A stretch of DNA of 64,000 bases. Source: Lachnospiraceae bacterium (GTDB lineage: Bacteria; Bacillota; Clostridia; Lachnospirales; Lachnospiraceae). The DNA lies in NCBI GenBank assembly GCA_017467845.1, contig JAFUKH010000085.1, positions 1 to 64,000 of the forward strand, in the 5' to 3' direction. The notes under the pieces are model-generated. The model was not told the origin of the DNA, searched no databases, and saw nothing but the letters and a program-made list of their open reading frames with translations. Of the stretch, positions 42,903 to 50,390 are shown piece after piece; position 1 is the stretch's first letter; the number at the start of each line of letters is the position of its first letter. The translations under genes and the position numbers were made by a program.

Positions 42903-45209
42903 CTACTTCTCTAGCTTTTCTTCCGCTGCCTCCACAGAATCATACCCATACAGCTTGGCGGTATTACTCATGGTTTCATAGGCCAGATTCTTTCCTTCCT
43001 GCAAAAGTCCTGCCACAAATCTGCCATAAAGCACAAAGGTTTCCTCACCGTAGGTTCCCAGTTCCCCTCTAAGGTATGTCTCATAAGAGGTGTTGAATGC
43101 ATTGTCCTCATAGGTATGAATACTTCTGGCATTTCCTGCCATCATAGGGTACTTTTCCGCAAACTCCTCCATCCAGGCAACTTGAATCTTAATAATCTCC
43201 TCCTGAATCAGGATACGCTCCTCACTACGCACAGGCAAATCCTTCTCCAGCTCCGCATATTCCTCCGGTGCGGTAGATTTCATCATACGGGCATACTTCT
43301 CCATAATCAGATTCCAGCCTCTACTGTCTGCTTCCGCCAAGTCCCGATAGTAGCTGGAAAGAAGCTCCTCATTCCAGGTCAGGTACTGACTCTTTCGCAT
43401 GATGGAAAAAGTATTCCAGTCATCCTGACAAAAGGCTCTCCCTCCCCTATTCTGCACTTTATCAAATTGTTTCCACTCCAGAGCAACAATCTTATCAATC
43501 ATTTCCATAACGCTCATTCCCTCTTTTATTTCTTGCACATATAACTCCAGAAACGGATTCACTCCCGATATCAGCTTCTGCTTTGAAAGCTCCTTTACTA
43601 CTGCTTCTGCGATTTTTTCTATGATTACAATACAGGCATCTTTATCATTAATATGTGCAGCACTATAAACATAGCCTTCCCATGCCTCCTTCTGGCAGGG
43701 CAATAACACCAGCTCCTCAAGCCACCCGGAAATCTCGGGCAAAATCTGCAGTCTTTCTAGGCCCTTTTTCTTCCATTTATAGTAGGGCGCATATGTTTTA
43801 TTTAACAGATATACCATATCCATGGCACACTCTGCAGCCTTACTGATACACAGCGACGCAGTGACATAATCCTTACGTGCCATCATTCTGGCATAATTGC
43901 TCTGTCCATATTGGGCAAAATCATGAAGAGCTCCCGCCAGCCTCTCTCTCCAGACCTTCTCGGGATAATACTCTGACAGCTTCTTTCTAACAGCCGTAAA
44001 CTCTCCCAAATCATCCCGAAACACAGCTCCGTTCACTGCCTGGGCATACCGGTATTCCTCTCCATCTCCCAAAAGCCTTTTGTAAAAATCTTCTATCTCA
44101 AAGACACCTCTTCTGTTCCCCAGAAAAGTATTCTGTTGACTTCCCTGCTGCTGTGTGCCGATCAGCTTCTCGTACTCTTCCTGCAGTTTTTCACCGATTG
44201 TGGCATAGTCTTCCCCGGTAAGCCACATGCAAAAGCCCGGTTCATAGTCGTGATCCCCGGATATCTTATCATCAAAGCCAAAACAGTCCGAGCCTTCTCC
44301 CACAAGCCCTACCGCAATACGTTTCTCATACTCCGGAAAATGCTCATGAATCATCTCTCTTCCCTGCTGCTGGTAAAATTCCCTACACCGCTCCAGATTG
44401 GGTTTCCAGCCCAGTTTTCCTTGCGCAAAACGATATTTTTCCAGCACCCTGTTATAGTTCTCATTCCTGCCTACATGCTTTTCCAGCTCTTTCAGACCCC
44501 GTTTATAAAATTCTGCTGCATTTTCATAATCCTGCTCTTCCAGATAGGCATCACCCATAGCCACCAAGGCAGCGTTATAGTGAAAGTCAACTCCGCCTCC
44601 TGCTTCAAAAATTGCCAGTGCCTCCTGTATATATCTGCGAGCTTCCCTCCGTGCCTTTGGTGTTCCGTTTTTTAGAAGGGTACTTCCCAGATTGGTACGA
44701 GTAGTTGCCTGTGGAATCACAGCCTCCTCATAGGTATTCACAATCACAAGTGCCTTCCTTAGCAGCTCTGCTGCCCTCTCATAATCTCCCATCTCCTGAT
44801 ACAGAAGACTCCAGTTATTAAAAAGACTTGCAAAGGAAAAATCACTCTCCGGCACATTCTGCACGTAATTATCATACACCTGCTTGTAAAGGGTAAGTGA
44901 CTCTTCAAACAGCCCAAACGCCCAATAAGCATTAGCTATATTCAACAGTGCGGTAGCCCATTCTACCCGCCCCTGTAAATTCATTTTCACAAGGAGCCCC
45001 TGCAAAGTATCACAATATTTCAACCCCTTTTCCTTCTGGGTGGTATCCCTGCAAAAGCCAATCATTTCATTAAGTAAAGTAAATAAGGCCCCATCCTCTC
45101 CTTCGGATGCCGCCTCCTGTAATTTTCCAAATAAAAACTCCTCAATTTGAGAAAGGGATGCTTTTCCAAACATCCCATCATACTCTGCTAGAACCTTCTG
45201 AATATCCAT
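42903..45209 (-). CDS. TPR - DUF4037 - DUF4125 multidomain protein
   Basis: The 768-residue cytoplasmic protein begins with tetratricopeptide repeats (about 1-250: WATALLNIANAYWAFGLFEESL, NNWSLLYQEMGDYERAAELL, YNAALVAMGDAYLEEQDYENA). A DUF4037 region follows (about 290-550) with GEGSDCFGFDDKISGDHDYEPG, which resembles a nucleotidyltransferase core (GS followed by spaced acidic residues). A DUF4125 domain closes it (about 565-768: IVALEWKQFDKVQNRGGRAFCQDDW). No function is established. The TPR part suggests protein partners, and the NTase-like motif suggests transfer of a nucleotide or a degenerate fold. GGAGG precedes the ATG at 45209. The thioredoxin gene stops 16 nt upstream. Confidence 0.82.
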   Translation of the reverse strand: MDIQKVLAEYDGMFGKASLSQIEEFLFGKLQEAASEGEDGALFTLLNEMIGFCRDTTQKEKGLKYCDTLQGLLVKMNLQGRVEWATALLNIANAYWAFGLFEESLTLYKQVYDNYVQNVPESDFSFASLFNNWSLLYQEMGDYERAAELLRKALVIVNTYEEAVIPQATTRTNLGSTLLKNGTPKARREARRYIQEALAIFEAGGGVDFHYNAALVAMGDAYLEEQDYENAAEFYKRGLKELEKHVGRNENYNRVLEKYRFAQGKLGWKPNLERCREFYQQQGREMIHEHFPEYEKRIAVGLVGEGSDCFGFDDKISGDHDYEPGFCMWLTGEDYATIGEKLQEEYEKLIGTQQQGSQQNTFLGNRRGVFEIEDFYKRLLGDGEEYRYAQAVNGAVFRDDLGEFTAVRKKLSEYYPEKVWRERLAGALHDFAQYGQSNYARMMARKDYVTASLCISKAAECAMDMVYLLNKTYAPYYKWKKKGLERLQILPEISGWLEELVLLPCQKEAWEGYVYSAAHINDKDACIVIIEKIAEAVVKELSKQKLISGVNPFLELYVQEIKEGMSVMEMIDKIVALEWKQFDKVQNRGGRAFCQDDWNTFSIMRKSQYLTWNEELLSSYYRDLAEADSRGWNLIMEKYARMMKSTAPEEYAELEKDLPVRSEERILIQEEIIKIQVAWMEEFAEKYPMMAGNARSIHTYEDNAFNTSYETYLRGELGTYGEETFVLYGRFVAGLLQEGKNLAYETMSNTAKLYGYDSVEAAEEKLEK

Positions 45210-45225
45210 ATTGCCTCCGGCTGAT

Positions 45226-45537
45226 TTACACATTTAAAAGTGTCTTCACAGCCTCCTTAGGAATAAATCCCATGGAACGCTTCACTTCCTGACCATTCTT
45301 GAATACGATTAAAGTGGGGATACTCATAACATTATAAGTCTCTGCCAGTTCCTGCTCCTTGTCCACATTCACCTTAACCACTTTGGCACCGGTTACCTCA
45401 TCTGCTACCTGATCCACTACCGGAGATAACATTCTGCACGGTGCACACCAGGATGCCCAGAAATCAACCAACACAATGCCCTCAGCGTCCAATACTTCCG
45501 TTTTAAAATTATCCTTTGAAACTTCAATTGCTGCCAT
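45226..45537 (-). CDS. trxA: Thioredoxin
   Basis: The 103-residue thioredoxin has the active site WCAPC (Trp30, Cys31, Cys34), the family blocks VDFWASWC and MSIPTLIVFKNG, and the cis-Pro. It reduces disulfides in cytoplasmic proteins. AGGAGG lies 8 nt before the ATG at 45537, and the longer open frame is rejected. A TATACT -10 lies about 35 nt upstream, with no clear -35. Confidence 0.95.
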   Translation of the reverse strand: MAAIEVSKDNFKTEVLDAEGIVLVDFWASWCAPCRMLSPVVDQVADEVTGAKVVKVNVDKEQELAETYNVMSIPTLIVFKNGQEVKRSMGFIPKEAVKTLLNV

Positions 45538-45701
45538 AACAGTACCTCCTAGTTTTTTATTAATTTCAGTATACCACAAAACTACATAAAAATATCTACC
45601 ACTTACTACTAATATGATATGTTAAATTTCAGACAGTATTGTTATATCATTAACAATATATACCACTTTTTCTATTGATAAAAACTTAACGTTGTTTTTT
45701 G

Positions 45702-45730
45702 TTGACTTTCACATTTTAAAGTGGTAACAT
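45702..45730 (+). promoter_or_regulatory. Promoter of the SDR gene at 45783
   Basis: A -35 TTGACT (45702-45707) and -10 TAACAT (45725-45730) are separated by 17 nt. The -10 overlaps an AAGTGGTA motif that recurs inverted at 45597-45604 and 45661-45668. Confidence 0.6.
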
Positions 45731-45749
45731 AGCAAACAACATAAATAGA

Positions 45750-45763
45750 TGTAAGCACTTACA
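45750..45763. promoter_or_regulatory. Operator-like palindrome in the SDR leader
   Basis: TGTAAG-CA-CTTACA is a perfect inverted repeat about 13 bp downstream of the predicted transcription start and just before the AAAGGAGG ribosome site. The position fits a repressor site; the regulator is not encoded next door. Confidence 0.5.
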
Positions 45764-45782
45764 TTTTAAAGGAGGAGTATAT

Positions 45783-46583
45783 ATGGGACATTTAACAGGT
45801 AAAACAGCAATCATTACGGGAGCAGGACGTTCTGTCCTCAGCAATGGCAGATGCGGCTCCATCGGCTACGGTATTGCTACCGCTTACGCTAAAGAAGGTG
45901 CAAATCTGGTTATTACCGGACGAAATGTACAGAAGCTTGAGGATGCGAAGGAAGAATTAGAGAGACTTTACGGCATCAAGGTTTTGGTTGTAAAAGCAGA
46001 TGTATGTGCCGGTGCAGATAATAAGGACGTAGTTGAGAATGTGGTAAAGCAGGCAATGGACACCTTCGGAAGAATTGATGTACTGATTAACAATGCCCAG
46101 GCATCAGCATCCGGTGTCTCTTTAGCAGACCATACCACAGAGCAGTTCGATCTTGCACTCTATTCCGGTTTATATGCAACCTTCTATTATATGCAGGCTT
46201 GCTATCCATATCTTAAGGAGACAGAAGGTACCGTTATCAACTTTGCTTCCGGTGCCGGTCTTTTCGGTAACTACGGTCAGTGTGCTTATGCCGCTGCCAA
46301 GGAAGGTGTACGAGGCTTAAGCCGTGTAGCTGCTACCGAATGGGGCAAGGACAACATCAATGTAAATATTATCTGTCCTCTGGCTTGGACTGCACAGCTG
46401 GAGAACTTCGAAAAGGCTTATCCGGATGCCTTTAAGGCAAATGTAAAGATGCCGCCTGCCGGTCACTACGGCGACGCTGAAAAGGAAATCGGACGTGTCT
46501 GCGTACAGCTGGCTTCTCCCGACTTCAAGTACATGAGTGGCGAGACCATCACCTTAGAAGGTGGTATGGGACTTCGTCCTTAA
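45783..46583 (+). CDS. Short-chain dehydrogenase with an insertion in the cofactor loop
   Basis: The 266-residue SDR has a Rossmann opening TGAGRSVLSNGRCGSIGYGIA. Here the usual TGxxxGxG turn is split by an insertion of about nine residues. NNAQ replaces NNAG; the catalytic Ser (NFASGAG), Tyr and Lys (AYAAAKEG) remain, and the C-terminus is GETITLEGGMGLRP. It should be an NAD(P)-dependent oxidoreductase of unknown substrate. Strong ribosome site, strong promoter and tidy codon use suggest high expression. It is alone, and palindromic element B begins 15 nt after its stop. Confidence 0.87.
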   Translation: MGHLTGKTAIITGAGRSVLSNGRCGSIGYGIATAYAKEGANLVITGRNVQKLEDAKEELERLYGIKVLVVKADVCAGADNKDVVENVVKQAMDTFGRIDVLINNAQASASGVSLADHTTEQFDLALYSGLYATFYYMQACYPYLKETEGTVINFASGAGLFGNYGQCAYAAAKEGVRGLSRVAATEWGKDNINVNIICPLAWTAQLENFEKAYPDAFKANVKMPPAGHYGDAEKEIGRVCVQLASPDFKYMSGETITLEGGMGLRP

Positions 46584-46597
46584 TAAGAGTATTAAAT

Positions 46598-47326
46598 AAG
46601 GGACCGTCGCAAAATATAGTGGGCTGGGGAAATGCTGTGCGGGGAATACCTCCCCTACGTTTGCAAGGCTTAGAAAAAATGCGTAGTAATTTCCAAAGCT
46701 GTCTTTTGCGTTCGAGTTGTGTTTTTTCCACGCGTTAGACACTCTGCGTATCTGTCCTGCATAGGGCGGATTCCTTGAGTAAACAAAAGTGCCGGCGCTC
46801 GTTGGGATTATGTCTCTGTATTTGTAAGCTGTTCGAAACTGCTTAAATTTCACAAAGTAGGGAACTGCGTTTTATGATTAGTTCATGTCTGTTCGAGCTT
46901 CGAGCAAAATAAAAGAACTGTTCGTCTACAATAAGACACAATAAAACTCTGGAAAGCGAGAAAGAATTCTGCTTTTCAGAGTTTTTTATGTCTCTTGTAT
47001 CCGGACAGTTCTTCTATTTTGTCGAAGACACGCCCCGACACGAACGGTCACGCAGTTCCCTACTTTGGAAATTTCTACGCACTTTCTCTAAGCTTACAAA
47101 TACAAAGACAAAATCCCAAACGAGAGCCGGTTATAGAGTTCTTCTATGGGAATCCGCCTAATATGCGGACCGATAGCAGAGTGTCTAACCTTGGAAAAGC
47201 ACAACAAATCAAGGAACGTGAAAGGCAGCTTTGTGAAATTCCAGCATTTTTGAACAGTCTGCAAACGTAGGGGAGGTATTCCTCGCACAACATTTCCCCA
47301 GCCCACTATACTTTGCAACTGCCCTT
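46598..47326. repeat. Large quasi-palindromic non-coding element, copy B
   Basis: The gap between two convergent genes is an imperfect inverted repeat of about 730 bp. Outer arms (46598-46665 with 47262-47326) share TATAGTGGGCTGGGGAAATG and CCTCCCCTACGTTTGCA. A copy-specific arm pair lies at 46792-46830 and 47091-47130. Family boxes: GCGTAGTAATTTCCAA at 46681-46696, AACTGCTTAAATTTCACAAA at 46837-46856, TTGGAAATTTCTACGCA at 47065-47081 and TTGTGAAATTCCAGCA at 47231-47246, plus GGCGGATTC/GAATCCGCC. The centre (46943-46987) is a separate 15-bp hairpin followed by T residues that could act as a terminator. Small ORFs inside look incidental. Confidence 0.85.
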
Positions 47327-47338
47327 CATTTGCTTAAC

Positions 47339-47659
47339 TTATATAAAAACCACCTGTATTAAAAACATGTAAAGGGCAGTTCCTCCGATAATACTGAGGA
47401 GCGTATTTTTCTTCCAGATGTGCAGAAGTGCCACTGCTGCCACTGCGATAAACTCCGGAAGTCCATGAGGATAGCTCGTAAGCTGCACGCCTTTTAAGCA
47501 ATATACTACCAGCATTCCCATAATAGAGTAGGGTAGATACTTTCCAAGAAACAGTATGTATGCCGGTGTTTTCCTTTTACCATTCCAGATAAGGAAAGGA
47601 AGGAACCGCAAAAGCGCTGTCACCACAGCCATAGTTAAAATAAGTAGTCCGCTATGCAT
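47339..47659 (-). CDS. azlD: AzlD-type branched-chain amino acid exporter subunit
   Basis: The 106-residue protein has four membrane segments of the AzlD/YgaH family (AVVTALLRFLPFLIWNGKRKTPAYILFLGKYLP, GMLVVYCL). It works with the large AzlC subunit in export of branched-chain amino acids or analogues. The ATG overlaps the azlC stop by 8 nt, so translation is coupled. Confidence 0.92.
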   Translation of the reverse strand: MHSGLLILTMAVVTALLRFLPFLIWNGKRKTPAYILFLGKYLPYSIMGMLVVYCLKGVQLTSYPHGLPEFIAVAAVALLHIWKKNTLLSIIGGTALYMFLIQVVFI

Positions 47660-48341
47660 CTGCTACCTCCTTTTCCAGGAACTTACGTCCCACAGATAAG
47701 GTCAAGGTAATCACTATCATAGAGGGTATAAGGAAATTCTCCGAACCAAAAATCACCAGACAAAGTGCCGTTACCACAACTCCACATATAGCCGGAAAAT
47801 GCTGCTTATTATCCATCCACTGCTGCACAAATACAGTTACAAAAAGGGCTGTCATGGAGAAATCAATCCCTGTCGTATCAAAGGGTAGTACTGCGCCAAG
47901 GATACACCCGATGGCACTTCCCAAAACCCAATAACAATGGTCAAAAAGGGATACCAACAAATTATACTTGTGAGGCTCTACACCCTCCGGCACATCCCCG
48001 GTACATACCAGAGAATAGGTCTCATCTGTCAGTGCAAAAATCATGTAGGGCTTTCCCTTCCCTGCCTCTGCATACTTATCTACCATGGAAATTCCATAAA
48101 ACAGATGCCTTGCATTTACCATTAATGTAGCAATGGCTGTCTGGATTATGGAGGCACCACCTGTCAGAAGACTAACACCCAGATACTGCATGGAGCCCGC
48201 ATAAATAAAAATACTCATAGCCAGAACCCATGGCAATCCATAACCGCTGTCTTCCATCAATATTCCAAATCCGATACCAAGTATCAAATACCCGGTCATT
48301 ACCGGAAATGTTCTTTTTAGTACTTTCTTAATCAACTGCAT
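47652..48341 (-). CDS. azlC: AzlC-type branched-chain amino acid exporter subunit
   Basis: The 229-residue large subunit of the AzlCD exporter shows family blocks FPVMTGYLILGIGFGILMEDSGYG, AGSMQYLGVSLL, TLMVNARHLFYGISM and FALTDETYSL. The ATG at 48341 is preferred over an in-frame TTG at 48362. It overlaps the DUF368 stop (48328) by 14 nt, so the three genes form one unit. Confidence 0.9.
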   Translation of the reverse strand: MQLIKKVLKRTFPVMTGYLILGIGFGILMEDSGYGLPWVLAMSIFIYAGSMQYLGVSLLTGGASIIQTAIATLMVNARHLFYGISMVDKYAEAGKGKPYMIFALTDETYSLVCTGDVPEGVEPHKYNLLVSLFDHCYWVLGSAIGCILGAVLPFDTTGIDFSMTALFVTVFVQQWMDNKQHFPAICGVVVTALCLVIFGSENFLIPSMIVITLTLSVGRKFLEKEVADA

Positions 48342-49143
48342 ATTTCTGATTAAACCTGTCAAGTAAAAGTGCTGCTACAATACCTACTACAAGGCAAATA
48401 ATATTCACGATACAGCTTCCAACAGATGCAGTAAAGCTGCTGAATGGAATAATCATAACGGTTGCTGCAATAACAATACCGATAATGGCATGGAACGCTA
48501 CGGAGTAATGCTTATCAAATAAGGTATCTACTGCCTTTGCAAATAAGATTACCGTTGCAAGACCGCCGATGCCACCCGGAATCAGGATGGAGAAATCCAA
48601 ATTACCAATGCCGGCTACGAAGGGTTCATATAAACCTAAGGGCATCAATAATGTAGAAAAGCTCATGCCCGGAGCGATTATACTGAGAGCAAGACAACAT
48701 CCACAGAATACATACCATAAGAAGTTAGGAGTAATCTGCACTGAGAAAAGCTGCAAGCTGATTAATAATGCAAATACTACAATCATGGCAATCACCATAG
48801 ATATGTAAGAGTTCTTGTTTCTTCCCTGCTCACCTGCTTCTCTGAAAAGAGATGGGAGCATACCGGTAATCAGACCGATAAACAGACATACGGAAGGAGC
48901 CGGGTATCTATCCAACAAAATCTCTAAAAGCTTTGCCACACCGATAAATCCAATCACACCACCGATACCGATAGGAATCAGCTTAGGTACATGGGTCTTA
49001 AACTTACGGAAAGGATCCGCTAAAAACTCCATGATGGTCTTATAGATACCGAACACAACACAAAGGACTCCGCCGGAGATTCCGGGTAATACTGCTCCGA
49101 GTCCGATTAAAGCACCCTGTAAAATCTTTACAATATACTTCAT
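48328..49143 (-). CDS. DUF368-family undecaprenyl-phosphate translocase
   Basis: The 271-residue membrane protein with about eight helices carries the DUF368 signatures GALIGLGAVLPGISGGVLCVVFGIY and SIIAPGMSFSTLLMPLGLYEP, an inverted repeat of the PGxSG/PGMSF type. DUF368 proteins (PopT) have been shown to return undecaprenyl phosphate across the membrane for cell-wall and surface-polymer synthesis. AGGTG precedes the ATG. It is the first gene of a unit with azlC and azlD, an unusual partner set. Confidence 0.9.
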   Translation of the reverse strand: MKYIVKILQGALIGLGAVLPGISGGVLCVVFGIYKTIMEFLADPFRKFKTHVPKLIPIGIGGVIGFIGVAKLLEILLDRYPAPSVCLFIGLITGMLPSLFREAGEQGRNKNSYISMVIAMIVVFALLISLQLFSVQITPNFLWYVFCGCCLALSIIAPGMSFSTLLMPLGLYEPFVAGIGNLDFSILIPGGIGGLATVILFAKAVDTLFDKHYSVAFHAIIGIVIAATVMIIPFSSFTASVGSCIVNIICLVVGIVAALLLDRFNQKYAVD

Positions 49144-49165
49144 ATTTCACCTCATCAATTATTAT

Positions 49166-49196
49166 TAGGCGGCCTGCGTCACCCACAAGCCGCCTA
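49166..49196 (-). terminator. Stem-loop between the DUF2812 and DUF368 genes
   Basis: An 8-bp GC-rich stem TAGGCGGC/GCCGCCTA with a 15-nt loop lies 60 nt after the DUF2812 stop. It is followed by AATAATAAT rather than a T-run, so termination efficiency is uncertain. Confidence 0.5.
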
Positions 49197-49255
49197 GAAT
49201 ATAATATATGAAAAAGTTTCGTTTGTCATGTAAAATTATGAATCTTATGAAATTC

Positions 49256-49954
49256 CTAAGATTTTTTACCCTTTACGGTCTGCACAATGCCCAATAGCAT
49301 AAAACTTATAGCCAAAATAGTGATGATTATCCGCACCAATTCAAGCTCTGAATTCCCGGTCATCGTTAATGCACAGCTGTTAAAAAGTAATCCAACCGGC
49401 AAAAACGCTGAAACATTCCTTCCATTGGAGCCTTGTACCGCTTCTCCCCGGCGTTCCTTCAGCTCAGCAATGATTCCGTTAAGCTTTACTACCTGGTTCA
49501 TAAACGCAAGCACTACTGCACCGATAAGGAATACAAATATCCATAAAACGGGAGAGCCCAGCATTGCACCGAACAGTTCCACAATAAGAATAACAAGCTC
49601 CATCGCAGTAACAACCTTAAAGACATTTCGAATCTTGGTATAATGCTCAATCATGGACTCTACATCCGTATATAACTGAAACTCACCTTCACTGCGTCTT
49701 TTTCTCAGATACACCCAGATTCCCCAATTCTGTACAATCTCAGCCCCGGTATCTTCCATAAATGCCTTATAATCCGCCGGAACCTGCCCGAACTGCTCTA
49801 TCATATCAATCTGGTAAGAATACTCACCGGGTTCACACTTTTCAAACGTATAAAATCCGGCAAAGAATCCGGTCATAGCATAGCCCTGATCTGCCATTTC
49901 ATTGAGCCATTTTGTTTCTGTATCCTTGTCAAAACGTAAACTAAATTTAATCAT
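49256..49954 (-). CDS. DUF2812-family membrane protein
   Basis: The 232-residue protein has an N-terminal soluble DUF2812 domain (KFSLRFDKDTETKWLNEMADQGYAM, EYSYQIDMIEQ) and four membrane helices (about 115-160 and 185-228). DUF2812 genes are regularly paired with padR-type repressors in Firmicutes. They are thought to sense or respond to envelope stress or toxic compounds, though no function is proven. It overlaps the padR stop by 8 nt. Confidence 0.88.
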   Translation of the reverse strand: MIKFSLRFDKDTETKWLNEMADQGYAMTGFFAGFYTFEKCEPGEYSYQIDMIEQFGQVPADYKAFMEDTGAEIVQNWGIWVYLRKRRSEGEFQLYTDVESMIEHYTKIRNVFKVVTAMELVILIVELFGAMLGSPVLWIFVFLIGAVVLAFMNQVVKLNGIIAELKERRGEAVQGSNGRNVSAFLPVGLLFNSCALTMTGNSELELVRIIITILAISFMLLGIVQTVKGKKS

Positions 49955-50270
49955 TTTTATCTTCCCCCATTAATTTTGCATTTGTAAGTAATTCAACCAA
50001 ACGTGCCATCTCACTGTAGAAAACCTCCTTACCGGTCTCCGTAATGATGTACTCCTTTTTCTTACGGGACTCTGTGTCCACGCTATAAATACGAATCCAT
50101 CCTTTTTTCTCCAATGTCTGAATCGCACCATACAAGGTGCCAGCTCCCAGGACAACACGTCCCTCCGTCAAGTGCTCCACTTCCTGAATAATCCCATATC
50201 CATGATTGGGATTTCGAAGTGCCAACAAAATATAAAATACAACTTCTGTAAGTGGAATATTCTTATCCAT
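49947..50270 (-). CDS. PadR-family transcriptional repressor
   Basis: The 107-residue PadR winged-helix protein shows NPNHGYGIIQEVEHLTEGRVVLGAGTLYGAIQTLEKKGWI and the C-terminal dimer helix. It very likely represses its own operon with the DUF2812 gene: three near-identical operator-like sites lie in its promoter and leader. AGGAGG precedes the ATG. Confidence 0.93.
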   Translation of the reverse strand: MDKNIPLTEVVFYILLALRNPNHGYGIIQEVEHLTEGRVVLGAGTLYGAIQTLEKKGWIRIYSVDTESRKKKEYIITETGKEVFYSEMARLVELLTNAKLMGEDKND

Positions 50271-50283
50271 GAATCCCTCCTTG

Positions 50284-50362
50284 TTTCGTCCCTCGATATA
50301 TTGTTTGTTGATGTATCGTCTCGCGATATATCATGTTTGTATTATATCGTCGCCCGATATAT
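50284..50362. promoter_or_regulatory. Three-copy operator array of padR
   Basis: On the minus strand the motif ATATATCG-N4/5-ACGATA occurs at about 50344-50362 (inside the promoter spacer), 50313-50331 and 50284-50301 (last copy ACGAAA), with periods of 31 and 30 bp. The first two are near-palindromic (ATATCG/CGATAT arms). Three sites on one helical face suggest cooperative or looping repression by PadR. Confidence 0.7.
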
Positions 50363-50369
50363 TTGTCAA
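50341..50369 (-). promoter_or_regulatory. Consensus promoter of padR-DUF2812
   Basis: A perfect -35 TTGACA (50364-50369) and perfect -10 TATAAT (50341-50346) are separated by 17 nt. Such a strong promoter fits tight repression through the operator lying in its spacer. Confidence 0.88.
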
Positions 50370-50390
50370 CAGTATTTTTCCCGTATTAAA

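Noticed and set aside
46995..47270. 91-codon ORF inside element B
   Set aside because: It arises from the inverted repeat, has no ribosome site, and the corresponding frame is closed in A and C.
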